From a virus: a DNA stretch of 20,426 bases. Positions 1 through 7,345 of the stretch are shown here, one piece after another. The stretch covers positions 1-20,426 of IMG/VR virus record IMGVR_UViG_3300037833_000006; one strand, given 5' to 3'. Each line of letters starts with the position of its first letter. Within the stretch, counting starts at the first letter, position 1. The position numbers and the translations under genes were made by a program. The notes under the pieces were generated by a model. The model was not told the DNA's origin. It was given only the letters and a program-made list of their open reading frames with translations, and did not search any database.

Positions 1-2
1 TC

Positions 3-1160
3 TCATTTTGCCTCCGGAAAGAGGTCATCCAGCTCCATGAGCTTTGGTTCCGCGAAGGCTGCCTCGAGCGGCTTGTTAGTGTCTCCAGTTCGGTAGGCGT
101 TTAAGGCAGTCTTCGCCCGTGTGATCGCGGTATATCCCAGCTGTCGCTTGTTCAGAGGAAACTTAGCTAAATCCTCCACTCCATAAAGATGAACCGCACG
201 AAATTCGGTGCCTTTAGCAGAGTGAATAGTTAACACGTGAATCGGCTTTCCAGAGCCAAAGCTCGCGTCATCGTCTACCCCATGGACGCAGACGCGGTCA
301 GCGAGCGGGGTCGCGTCGAAGCGGGCCCGAAGCTCGACAAGCGAGTCCCTAGTACCGAAGATTCCTATCGAATCATCCTTGAACGCATCAAGTTGGATGG
401 CGATTAGCTCGTACATTTTGGCGAACTGCTCTTCGCGAGAAACGCACTCATGCATCTTCGCACTTGACTCGCCCTGAGCCTTTGGACTGTAGTTGGACGT
501 TTCCTCTAGCGTAGGAACACCACTCGGTGGGGGAAGCAGGCGATCAGCCACTCTTGCGATCCGGTGCCCGATTCTGAAGTGACGCTTCAATACATGGGGC
601 TGCAAACCCAGGTTCGCGATCACGTCCAAACCGTCACGCTCATAGATGCCTTGTCTTGCATCGCCGCAGATGCAGACATTCTCACTGAGGGCGAGCAGAG
701 CCTCCAATTCGCCGCAGGTGAGATCTTGGGCTTCATCAACGAAAATCGCACTGTACAGGTTCTTGGTCGGCACCTTCTTATTGGCTTCAAGCAGCAAGTC
801 CAGCATCGCAACGCGCGTGGCATCATCGAACTCGCTGCCTTTTAGTCCAGCAGACTTCCTGAGTTGGTCAAAGATGTGACTGCCCGCCCAAGAGTGGAAT
901 GTTTTCACTTGCTGTGGCGAGATTAGACCCGTTGACGCTATGCCGGTCCTAATGAAGTCTGCAAGCCCGTTGGTGTAAGTTAGTACCAGGACGTTCTTTT
1001 CACCACTGCCTGCAATAAACTGAGCGCGAAGCAAAAGTAAATTTGTTTTACCGGATCCGGGCGGGCCTACCAGAGAATACCTCCCATGGGCTGGAAGTTT
1101 GATGAATGCCTGTTGATCCTCATCCAGCTCGTTCCTCGATCTCCACCAGCTTTTCTGCAT
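3..1160 (-). CDS. Compact UvrD/Rep-like SF1 DNA helicase
   Basis: This 385-residue protein carries a full set of superfamily 1 helicase motifs. Visible are a Q-motif-like stretch (NELDEDQQAF), Walker A GPPGSGKT at residues 32-39, the Walker B box FVDEAQDL, motif III ICGDARQGIY, a motif IV-type arginine region, motif V TIHSAKGTEF and motif VI YTAITRAK. The family couples ATP hydrolysis to 3'-5' translocation on DNA. It is much shorter than UvrD or Rep (about 670-720 residues), so the large 1B/2B insertions are absent or minimal. I chose the ATG at 1160 because GGGGG lies just upstream and the kinase gene ends 10 bases before it; a reading with 31 more residues would run into the kinase gene. 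The two genes are probably one transcript. A role in defence or DNA repair is inference. Confidence 0.85.
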   Translation of the reverse strand: MQKSWWRSRNELDEDQQAFIKLPAHGRYSLVGPPGSGKTNLLLLRAQFIAGSGEKNVLVLTYTNGLADFIRTGIASTGLISPQQVKTFHSWAGSHIFDQLRKSAGLKGSEFDDATRVAMLDLLLEANKKVPTKNLYSAIFVDEAQDLTCGELEALLALSENVCICGDARQGIYERDGLDVIANLGLQPHVLKRHFRIGHRIARVADRLLPPPSGVPTLEETSNYSPKAQGESSAKMHECVSREEQFAKMYELIAIQLDAFKDDSIGIFGTRDSLVELRARFDATPLADRVCVHGVDDDASFGSGKPIHVLTIHSAKGTEFRAVHLYGVEDLAKFPLNKRQLGYTAITRAKTALNAYRTGDTNKPLEAAFAEPKLMELDDLFPEAK

Positions 1161-1170
1161 AATGCCCCCG

Positions 1171-2588
1171 TCAGATGGCGTTATAGAGCTCGCGTCCGCT
1201 GAGAACCTTCTGATCCTCGGCAGCTTCACACATTGCAAGACCTGCATCAACAACGCGTGCCAACGCGTCTACACAAACCACCAGCGCATCGTCTTCAGCT
1301 TCTTGGATCGTCGCCGAAATCAACCCCTTCGGCTTGGGATTAACACCTTCGCCGACACCTGATGCGAGCTGCGCGCCGATGGTCAGTTTTGCAGTTCGTT
1401 GGTGTATCCCGGTCTGCCAGTCGAACGCAAGTACCGCGACGATACTTAGTCCGCCATTCACTGCGAACGTGAATCGATAAGTAAGCGGATCATTCGGGCT
1501 GGGTGCTCGCATTGAAACCGGCAGCGTTGTCCCACACACCTGCAACAATTCCGTGCGAAGACGATCCGTAAACCGGTTTACGAACTCACGCCGCTCGAAG
1601 TCCAAACGCGCGCCAACGGCGTATTGAGCTGCTCCACTGGGAGCAGAGGCCCTCTTTGCTAAACGCGCCTTCAAGGCCGAAATGGCGCTCCCCCCGCCCT
1701 CCAGGACGAAGTCTTCCCATCCGACGATCTGCAACCGTGTGTCTAGATCTTTCACTAGGCACCTCAAGGCGAGCGCCTTCAGGTGCGACAGGCGCTCGAG
1801 ATCCGAATCCGCAAAAGACGGCTGCTTCGCAAGGACAGCTCGTGCAACGAGCCATCGATTATCCAGGCCCATTTCGTACGCAAACAGCGGCTCCTTTTTG
1901 ATTAGGTCGTGCAGCACCGCGCCGACCTGATAGATGTTCAGGCCCTTCCAAAGCCTTGCTGTTGGCTCATCTAACCTGAAAAGATATTCAGGCGAACTGT
2001 ACTGCGCTGTGGCCAAGAAGGGACGCGTGTCGCCCTGATCAGTATTACCTGCGTCCGCCTGTCTGGAGTCCTCGAAATCCCGAACGACCCCCAAGTCAAG
2101 AAGCTTTAGCTGAGTGAAGCCGGGCGAAACATGGATGTTTTCAGGCTTGATGTCGCGGTGAACAATGCCTTGATCCTCTAGATACCGCACTGCGGCAACA
2201 AGCTGCGTGATGAGTGAAACGATCGCTTTGTCGGGGACCGATCCGAGTACATCTTTAAGCTGCGGCCACGGAACGAATTCCATCTCGATGAACGCCGTAC
2301 CCTCAGCTCTTCAACGCGGTATGTTTGCACCAAGGTCGGGCACGCGTGTCCGATCAACCGCCGCTGAATCTCTAAGCGCCGCTTGTCTGCCCCGTCTTCT
2401 TCTCCGCTGATAAGCGCCGGATTAAAGGCCTTCACAGCGCGCGTCTCACCGCCGCGACGAACACGATAGACAGCGGCGGAACCCCCTGCGTTCAAGAACT
2501 TGAGCTCGTCGTACCCGCCTGTGCCCTCCAGATATTTCCGGAGCCTACCTTCAATGTCCGCAATGACCGGACCTGCAAGCGCTGGCAT
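1171..2588 (-). pseudogene. Ser/Thr protein kinase with a frameshift near 2300
   Basis: Two overlapping frames together make one eukaryotic-like protein kinase. The first frame (from ATG 2588, preceded by GGAG at 6 bases) gives the N-lobe: a glycine-rich loop GGSAAVYRV and the ATP-binding lysine in RAVKAF. The second frame, open between the stop at 2311-2313 and 1171, gives the hinge FIEMEFV, the catalytic loop HRDIKPEN, the metal-binding DLG (in place of DFG) and SPEY (APE-like). About 190 unrecognised residues follow. The switch must fall between about 2311 and 2284 and is explained by one missing base. Neither frame alone encodes a whole kinase. No classic slippery heptamer is visible, so a disabling mutation or sequencing error is likelier than programmed frameshifting. 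An upstream TTG at 2648 is an alternative start. The helicase gene follows directly. Confidence 0.75.
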
Positions 2589-2659
2589 GCTTTTCTCCAA
2601 TCGAATCCGGAAGCGTACAGGGTCGAATGGCTCCTCGTTCAGCCGCAAGGGTCGACGCT

Positions 2660-2717
2660 GGCTACACAGCGGCTACACAACGTATCAAAACGCCGGCGTC
2701 GCTACGAAATTTGTAGC
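2660..2717. repeat. Direct repeats and near-palindrome left of the attachment site
   Basis: GGCTACACA occurs twice in direct orientation (2660-2668 and 2671-2679), 11 bases apart. A near-palindrome follows at 2701-2717, with GCTAC and GTAGC arms around GAAATTT. The arms resemble the inverse of the repeats. The spacing of one helical turn and the position 20-80 bases from the tRNA fragment suit recombinase or accessory-protein binding sites. They could equally regulate the kinase gene, which reads away from them. No function is shown. Confidence 0.4.
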
Positions 2718-2737
2718 CAGTAACGCGCGAGGGCCTG

Positions 2738-2791
2738 GGTAGGCCGTGCTGGACTTGAACCAGCGACCAAGGGATTATGAGTCCCCTGCTC
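2738..2791 (-). other. Attachment site: 3' fragment of tRNA-Ile2 (CAT)
   Basis: On the minus strand this segment reads as the 3' two thirds of a tRNA. It has the last D-stem bases (GAGC), a paired anticodon arm (GGGGA/TCCCT) with loop CTCATAA and so anticodon CAT, a five-base variable loop, a perfect T arm (GCTGG/CCAGC) and the acceptor 3' strand ACGGCCT with discriminator A. The arms match the bacterial tRNA-Ile2 pattern (lysidine-modified CAT) better than tRNA-Met. Beyond 2791 the expected D loop and 5' acceptor strand are missing, so no complete tRNA can form. The integrase gene begins 137 bases away. This is the typical remnant left when a phage recombines inside a tRNA gene. Confidence 0.75.
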
Positions 2792-2856
2792 CGAGGCGTG
2801 GTTAGATCGCTCTGGACGACCCGGCCCGTTGCCTCTCCTCTGAAATTCGTCTACAT

Positions 2857-2910
2857 TTGTCCACGAAAGGACAAGGCCATGCGGCGAATGACTGTCACTG
2901 AGACTGTCAC
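2857..2910. repeat. Inverted and direct repeats upstream of the integrase
   Basis: TTGTCC and GGACAA form a perfect 6-bp inverted repeat around ACGAAA (2857-2874). GACTGTCAC is repeated directly at 2890-2898 and 2902-2910, with a 12-base period. The region lies between the tRNA fragment and the integrase start, where phage attachment arms and the integrase promoter are expected. Candidate roles are arm-type integrase sites or an operator; the sequence does not decide between them. Confidence 0.4.
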
Positions 2911-2927
2911 CGGGCGGCCAAGGGACA

Positions 2928-4232
2928 ATGGCAACCACGCACGGACAGCGGATCAACGAGCTGAAAATCGGCCAGTCGATCGTGCTGGAGAAGATCCCCA
3001 GGGGTGGTTCCCTGGAGGCTCGCCGCCTTCAGTCCGGGGCCGTGCAGATGTACTGGCGCCATACGACCGCTGGCCGGACCGAGCGCCTGCCGATCGGACC
3101 TTACGACCCTCTCGCGCCGCCCAAGTCGCTGAGCCCGAGCACGCGAGGCTATTCGGTGGCGGCTGCTCTAGAAGCCGCACGGGAACATGCCAAGACGGAC
3201 AATGAAACTCCGGGCGGTCTGCGCGCCCAGCGCGAGCGCGAGAAGGCGGCAGCAGAAGCTGAGACCCGAAAGGCGACCGCTCGCCAGAGATATACGCTCC
3301 AAGCTCTCTGCGCCGACTACTGCGCCTGGTTGAAGAAGCAGGGGAAGGCCTCATACCGGGAAGCGCAGACGATCTTCAAGAACCACCTTCTCGAGGCACA
3401 CCCTGACTTGGCAGCAAAGCCGGCCGCGGAAGTGGAAAAGCGCGAGATTGTCACAGCCTTGCGGACGCTGACGGAGGCTGGCAAGTCGACTACCGCGCGA
3501 AAGCTGCGCTCCTATTTGCGAGCGGCCTACGTGTGTGCAGTGCGGGCTGACTCCGACGCAGCCCTGCCCTCCTCCTTCATCGGGTACCAGGTCACAACGA
3601 ATCCGGTCGAGAGCACGGCTGCGATCAAAATGCAGCCGGACAAGAACCCCCTGCCCTCACTAGATCTGAGGCACTACTGGAGTGCGCTCAAGGAGGAGGA
3701 CGGGGTAATTGGCGCCGCCTTGCGCCTGCACGTCCTCACTGGTGGGCAGCGCGCCGCTCAACTCACCCGCCTTCGTAGTGAGGACGTCTCTCCGGACACC
3801 CTGAAACTCCTGGATCCCAAGGGCAAGCGCAACGAACCACGCGCCCACTTGCTCCCGCTTACCCGCCCAATGCGCGCCGAGCTCGGAACCCTGCCGCAGC
3901 AGGGATTCATCCTTTCCACCGATGGCGGCAAGACGCCCATGCACGCGACCAGTCTGTCGACGTGGTCACGACCAGTGGCTGAACGAGCTGGGGTGAAGGG
4001 GTTTCAACTGAAGCGAGTGCGCAGCGGCATCGAGACGATCCTGGCCGAAGCGGGCATCCCTCTGCACATTCGCGGTCAGCTCCAGTCGCACGGCATCGGC
4101 GGAGTCCAGGAGCGCCACTATGACGCTCACGAATACCTGCAGGAAAAGCGCCAAGCGCTTGAAACTCTGTACGACCTTCTGGAGAACAAACCAGCGAAGA
4201 ACGTGAGGCCGCTGCGGGGGGCTACATCATGA
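2928..4232 (+). CDS. int: Tyrosine recombinase phage integrase
   Basis: This 434-residue site-specific recombinase should integrate and excise the element at the adjacent tRNA. The N-terminal 110 residues hold a DUF4102-like arm-binding region, residues about 120-210 the SAM-like core-binding domain, and the rest the catalytic domain. Catalytic residues I can place are Arg275 (GGQRAAQL), Arg365, His388 (QSHG) and the nucleophile Tyr398 (RHYD). The usual His of the HxxR box is Lys362 (KRVR), a substitution tolerated in some phage integrases. The ATG is preceded by AAGGGA at a short spacing. The gene reads away from the tRNA fragment and converges on the next gene. It is intact, so the element may still be mobile. 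Confidence 0.95.
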   Translation: MATTHGQRINELKIGQSIVLEKIPRGGSLEARRLQSGAVQMYWRHTTAGRTERLPIGPYDPLAPPKSLSPSTRGYSVAAALEAAREHAKTDNETPGGLRAQREREKAAAEAETRKATARQRYTLQALCADYCAWLKKQGKASYREAQTIFKNHLLEAHPDLAAKPAAEVEKREIVTALRTLTEAGKSTTARKLRSYLRAAYVCAVRADSDAALPSSFIGYQVTTNPVESTAAIKMQPDKNPLPSLDLRHYWSALKEEDGVIGAALRLHVLTGGQRAAQLTRLRSEDVSPDTLKLLDPKGKRNEPRAHLLPLTRPMRAELGTLPQQGFILSTDGGKTPMHATSLSTWSRPVAERAGVKGFQLKRVRSGIETILAEAGIPLHIRGQLQSHGIGGVQERHYDAHEYLQEKRQALETLYDLLENKPAKNVRPLRGATS

Positions 4233-4246
4233 TCTCCCGCCTACTC

Positions 4247-4687
4247 TCAGTCCCGTTGCAGCAGTTCCGTGTCGAAGCCAATGCCGGTGATCAGGCCGCT
4301 TCCATACCTAAGGCTCTGGAAGCTGCACGAGAAGTACCGCAGGCGATTCCCCGTCGCGAGCGCGAGAACCGTCCGGTACTCAGATGGGGACAGCGCCGCG
4401 GCAGCTTGGAGCACCAGCTTCGCCGACGTGATGGAGCCGATGGAGGCGATCTCCGCCCGGCCAACGGGTGGTTCTTCTTGTTCCCAGAGCTGCACGGAGA
4501 ACTTGGACACGCCCTTGATCGCTTCGGTGAACTCGCCGTGGACCATCAGGTACGTGTCGGCCTTACGGGTTCGCTCTCCCTTTGCATCGACAGCGTGAAC
4601 GTACAACTGGAGGGACCAATCCGTGATGGCGCCCTCCCGCGACAAGATGTCCCCCTTTGCACTCTTCCGGGCGGTCTTCTTCGGCAC
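4247..4687 (-). CDS. Hypothetical protein convergent with the integrase
   Basis: I do not recognise this 146-residue protein. It opens with a lysine-rich stretch (VPKKTARKSAKG) and continues with alternating hydrophobic segments suggestive of mixed beta structure, for example WSLQLYVHAVDAKG and KFSVQLWEQ, then LVLQAAAAL. There is no clear membrane segment or known motif. The GTG start at 4687 is chosen because GGAGGTG lies 5-6 bases upstream; the frame is open further, but that extension is low-complexity and cysteine-rich. The opposite-strand frame across the same stretch looks like a shadow. Its stop lies 14 bases from the integrase stop, and it diverges from the genes to its right. In this position temperate phages often carry lysogeny-expressed accessory genes. 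Confidence 0.65.
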   Translation of the reverse strand: MPKKTARKSAKGDILSREGAITDWSLQLYVHAVDAKGERTRKADTYLMVHGEFTEAIKGVSKFSVQLWEQEEPPVGRAEIASIGSITSAKLVLQAAAALSPSEYRTVLALATGNRLRYFSCSFQSLRYGSGLITGIGFDTELLQRD

Positions 4688-4853
4688 GACAACACCTCCG
4701 CAGGAAAGTAGAGAGGAGGCCTCCAACTGAATCCGCCGGCATTCGTCGGCACCGGCATCGCAGCGGATCTGCGGTAAAGAGGCGGTCGGACAAGGTGCGT
4801 CAACACCCAGCCCGACCTGACCACAGTGCACCTACTCTTAAAGGAACCGCACC

Positions 4854-5141
4854 ATGGCTGACAGAACTGTAAACCACCGGGCAACCACGCCCACCCCCCG
4901 AACGGCAGACGCCGCAGACCCTTACTGCAGGTTCAGGCAGCAGGTGCTCACGCCCCTGACGTCGGTGCAGCGCGTGCGCAGCGCCACGACCCCAGGCGAC
5001 CTCACTGCGAGCGATCTCGCATGGCTTCTGCGACACGCAATGATGCGGGAGGGCGTTAAGCCGTTCTCCGAGGCGGACAACATCCTGGCCCATCTGCGAG
5101 AGCGGCTGGAGTCGGGTGCATCGGGAGCGTGTCATGGCTGA
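4854..5141 (+). CDS. Small hypothetical early protein
   Basis: This is a soluble 95-residue protein of unknown function. Residues 1-25 are polar and Thr/Pro-rich; the remainder is predicted helical (for example LTASDLAWLLRHAMMREG and ADNILAHLRERLE). The ATG has AAAGGA 8 bases upstream. Its last codons overlap the start of the next gene by 8 bases, so the two are probably translated together. Both proteins begin with MAD, but I see no further similarity. It could be a small regulator or host-takeover protein; nothing in the sequence decides. Confidence 0.6.
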   Translation: MADRTVNHRATTPTPRTADAADPYCRFRQQVLTPLTSVQRVRSATTPGDLTASDLAWLLRHAMMREGVKPFSEADNILAHLRERLESGASGACHG

Positions 5142-5403
5142 CCCTCTCCGCACCATAGATGCCGCTCGGCACAGCATCACGCGCGACGCAACGTTCGAGG
5201 TGCAGATCCTCGCTGACACGCTTCGCACCCATGTGGAGCAGAACTGCGACGACGCCAATGTGGCCACGGCGGTCCGCGGCATCCTCACTCGTATCAGCGA
5301 CTTGAGCAACATCATCTACGAAGCGGCGGTGTGCGACGAGACGGAACGGCAGGACGTCACGAGCCTGTGTAAGAAGCTGGGCGTCACCCGACCGGTTCTC
5401 TGA
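5134..5403 (+). CDS. Small helical hypothetical early protein
   Basis: This is an 89-residue acidic protein, probably almost all helical (FEVQILADTLRTHVEQN and VRGILTRISDLSNIIYEAAV), with two cysteines late in the chain. I recognise no family. The start at 5134 lies inside the last codons of the preceding gene and has GGGAG 8 bases upstream. An earlier in-frame ATG at 5116 lacks such support. It ends just before a long inverted repeat that separates it from the next cassette. Confidence 0.6.
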   Translation: MADPLRTIDAARHSITRDATFEVQILADTLRTHVEQNCDDANVATAVRGILTRISDLSNIIYEAAVCDETERQDVTSLCKKLGVTRPVL

Positions 5404-5412
5404 CAATGTGTT

Positions 5413-5467
5413 TGCCGCGCCTAGGCTGATCCCCGAACACCCGTGAACCTGACGGGCCGGCGCGGCA
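5413..5467 (+). promoter_or_regulatory. Long stem-loop between early genes
   Basis: Perfect 9-bp arms TGCCGCGCC (5413-5421) and GGCGCGGCA (5459-5467) enclose a 37-base segment. That segment contains an inner hairpin CCCGT/ACGGG (5440-5456). It starts 9 bases after a stop codon and ends 28 bases before the next start. The tail CCTTTC is a poor T tract, so a classical terminator is doubtful. A structured leader, attenuator or RNA processing site are alternatives. Confidence 0.5.
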
Positions 5468-5495
5468 CCTTTCAATCAGGTGCGTAGAGGTGCGC

Positions 5496-6326
5496 ATGGC
5501 GAAGAGCGATGAGGGCAAGGAAAAGAAGCGCCACCCGTGGGAAGACATCCCGGATTTCACTATCTACTTCTATGACCCAGTGGCTAGCCTCTTCAGTGGC
5601 AACGAGAAGGCTTTCATTGACTACGAAGGTAAGCCTGTAATCGCACGAAAGGAAACGAAGCAGATTCTGGGCGTCGCTTCGGAGGCGGCGGATGTTTTGC
5701 TGCGCGAGCTCGATGTCACAGAAGTGACTTGGGAGGAGTGGAAGGATTTTCTCAAGGACACTCGAGCTTTCTTGAACTACGTGCGGGCGGACTTCCCGCT
5801 AGATCGCATCAAGTTCGTCAATGAAGCTGGGGAAGAAGTAGAGGCACCAGCGCGGCATGACATCTCCCCGTCACTAATTGCGACGTTTCTTGAAGAGTCA
5901 TCTGCCTTCCCGGATGCACCGGAGTCTCTAACTCCCTTGGTTCGACAGTTGTGGTGTCTGGTTTGTCTCACAAACGTAGACTCAGCCTTGCTCGCCCAGT
6001 TATACGAGGATGCGGGTGATGCTTTGGGCTCCTTCGCAGATGCGGCGGAGGCGCTCCGGAAAGCTCGCGGACCTGACGATCGCAACAGAAGCATGGCCAT
6101 TAAGGGGGCAATGGCGAGACTTGCCGCTGACCCAAAGCAGGCAGAAAAGCGCGCAGTTCGAGAATGCTGGGAGCTGTGGCGCCAAGACCCCGGCCGGTAC
6201 GACGGAAAGGCTGCTTTCGCAAGAGACATGCTTCACAAATTCGAGACGCTCCAGAGTGCGGTGGTCATAGAGCGCTGGTGCCGTGCTTGGGAGAGGGAGC
6301 TGGAGGAACGCAGTGGCAGAAGCTGA
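5496..6326 (+). CDS. Unknown protein A with shared C-terminal W/C-rich domain
   Basis: This 276-residue protein belongs to no family I recognise. It starts with a charged Lys/Glu segment, then IPDFTIYFYDPVAS and acidic helical segments rich in Glu, Asp and Trp. At residues 218-268 lies a compact module with the pattern VRxCWxxW, PxRY, FAxDML and VIxxWCRxW. The next gene's product ends with the same module (25 of 51 positions identical by my hand alignment). The start at 5496 has AGAGG 5 bases upstream. The last 14 bases overlap the next gene, implying coupled translation. Base composition is noticeably less GC-rich than in the head genes, which suits a recently acquired cassette. A defence or superinfection-exclusion role is only a guess. 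Confidence 0.7.
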   Translation: MAKSDEGKEKKRHPWEDIPDFTIYFYDPVASLFSGNEKAFIDYEGKPVIARKETKQILGVASEAADVLLRELDVTEVTWEEWKDFLKDTRAFLNYVRADFPLDRIKFVNEAGEEVEAPARHDISPSLIATFLEESSAFPDAPESLTPLVRQLWCLVCLTNVDSALLAQLYEDAGDALGSFADAAEALRKARGPDDRNRSMAIKGAMARLAADPKQAEKRAVRECWELWRQDPGRYDGKAAFARDMLHKFETLQSAVVIERWCRAWERELEERSGRS

Positions 6327-7209
6327 CCAAGAGAAGGCCGATTTCTACCGCTTGAACGACGAGGCCCTCGCCGACGCGCGCGCACAGGCTGTCGACGAAG
6401 TGCTTAAGTTGTCGCTCCCATCCATCATCAATCTACCGAAGAAAATCTCAGGCCTAGGCTTTCGTATTGGGGCCGCCTACGCCCATGCTTATGAGCGACT
6501 CGCACATCTGGGGCAGTTGCTTCCCTCCTTGTTCGCACTCGCGAACATGGAGTTCTGCCTATCTGCTACTCAGGGTGCCTTGTGGTACCGCTACGCGATA
6601 CAAAAGGGCGTAGTCGCTGACTCTCCGGAGATGTGTCTGCGGGCGTCGGCCGAGGGCTACCTGATCTCAGAGGGGCGGGCTTGGACGTTCTACAACAAGC
6701 TGGGTGAGACCACCTCCAACACCATGCTTGCCCGGTTTGAACGAGGCGAAGAGCTGCGCAGGGCTGCAACAGATCAAGTTCTCCTCCGCTGCATGGGCCT
6801 GTACTGGTTACACGATGCGTCCTTGATGGACGGAGAAGACAGGTTGAACCTGGTCTACGAAGGCCTCGATGCGCTTGATTTGGCTGACGGGCTTGCGATG
6901 TGGGATGACGCTTATGAACTTGGCAAGTCAGACGCTATCAACGACCCGGCCACTTTGGCCAAGCTTCGATCGGTAAGTGGAAAAGCAGGAGCAGAGCAGC
7001 GCGTTCGGAAGGACCCGCGGACGCAGGCAAAGTCCTTTGTTAGAAGCTGCTGGGACGATTGGCAGCAGCATCCAGCGCGATATATGAGCACCGCTCAATT
7101 CGCCCAGGACATGCTCGAGAAGCAGCCTGTTCTTCGGAACGCCGCCGTAATCGCCACCTGGTGCCGGGACTGGAAGAAAGGAGCGCTGTCCCCAAAGGAC
7201 TATCAGTGA
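6313..7209 (+). CDS. Unknown protein B with shared C-terminal W/C-rich domain
   Basis: This 298-residue protein has no family I recognise. The N-terminal 240 residues are mostly helical and unlike protein A: an amphipathic stretch (VLKLSLPSIINLPKKISGLGF), then ALWYRYAIQKGVV and LRCMGLYWLHDASL. Residues 240-290 repeat the module of protein A, with CWDDW, HPARY, FAQDML and VIATWCRDW. I chose GTG at 6313 because GGAGG sits 6 bases upstream; an ATG at 6283 would make a 44-base overlap with poorer ribosome-site support. The pair probably acts together: the shared tail could mediate dimerisation or binding to a common target. A hairpin and a T-rich stretch follow the stop. Confidence 0.7.
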   Translation: MAEADQEKADFYRLNDEALADARAQAVDEVLKLSLPSIINLPKKISGLGFRIGAAYAHAYERLAHLGQLLPSLFALANMEFCLSATQGALWYRYAIQKGVVADSPEMCLRASAEGYLISEGRAWTFYNKLGETTSNTMLARFERGEELRRAATDQVLLRCMGLYWLHDASLMDGEDRLNLVYEGLDALDLADGLAMWDDAYELGKSDAINDPATLAKLRSVSGKAGAEQRVRKDPRTQAKSFVRSCWDDWQQHPARYMSTAQFAQDMLEKQPVLRNAAVIATWCRDWKKGALSPKDYQ

Positions 7210-7217
7210 GCCGGCTG

Positions 7218-7247
7218 GGTGAGCATGCAGCGGGCTGAGTGCTCACC
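7218..7247 (+). terminator. Inverted repeat after the two-gene cassette
   Basis: GGTGAGCA (7218-7225) and TGCTCACC (7240-7247) form perfect 8-bp arms around 14 bases that hold a nested CAGC/GCTG. A second small palindrome, GAGC/GCTC, follows at about 7248-7257, then a T-rich stretch (CTTTGCTTTG). It may be a weak or factor-assisted terminator at the end of the cassette, or an operator. The lack of an uninterrupted T run keeps this uncertain. Confidence 0.4.
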
Positions 7248-7305
7248 GAGCGGGCTCGCTGATCTGTTCCTTTGCTTTGTTCACCTGAATACTTCATCCA
7301 ACGCA

Positions 7306-7323
7306 ATGCGCACCTGTGCGCAT
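7306..7323. promoter_or_regulatory. Perfect 8-bp-arm palindrome upstream of the AlpA-like gene
   Basis: ATGCGCAC and GTGCGCAT are exact inverted repeats separated by only CT. The 18-bp site ends 22 bases before the AlpA-like start, where an operator for a dimeric repressor would block transcription. It is the only near-perfect palindrome in the 7210-7345 gap apart from the hairpin after the cassette. Autoregulation by the AlpA-like protein or control by an unidentified repressor is inference. Confidence 0.5.
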
Positions 7324-7345
7324 GCAACTCACTGGAGTTGGTTGG

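Noticed and set aside
2734-2830. A complete tRNA gene at the integration site
   Set aside because: The 5' side lacks a D stem partner and would need 14 extra bases before the anticodon arm. Only the 3' part is a good tRNA match.
4229-4711. Plus-strand ORF of 160 codons opposite the 4247-4687 gene
   Set aside because: It overlaps the integrase stop, its composition is that of a shadow frame, and the minus frame has a clear ribosome site and protein-like sequence.
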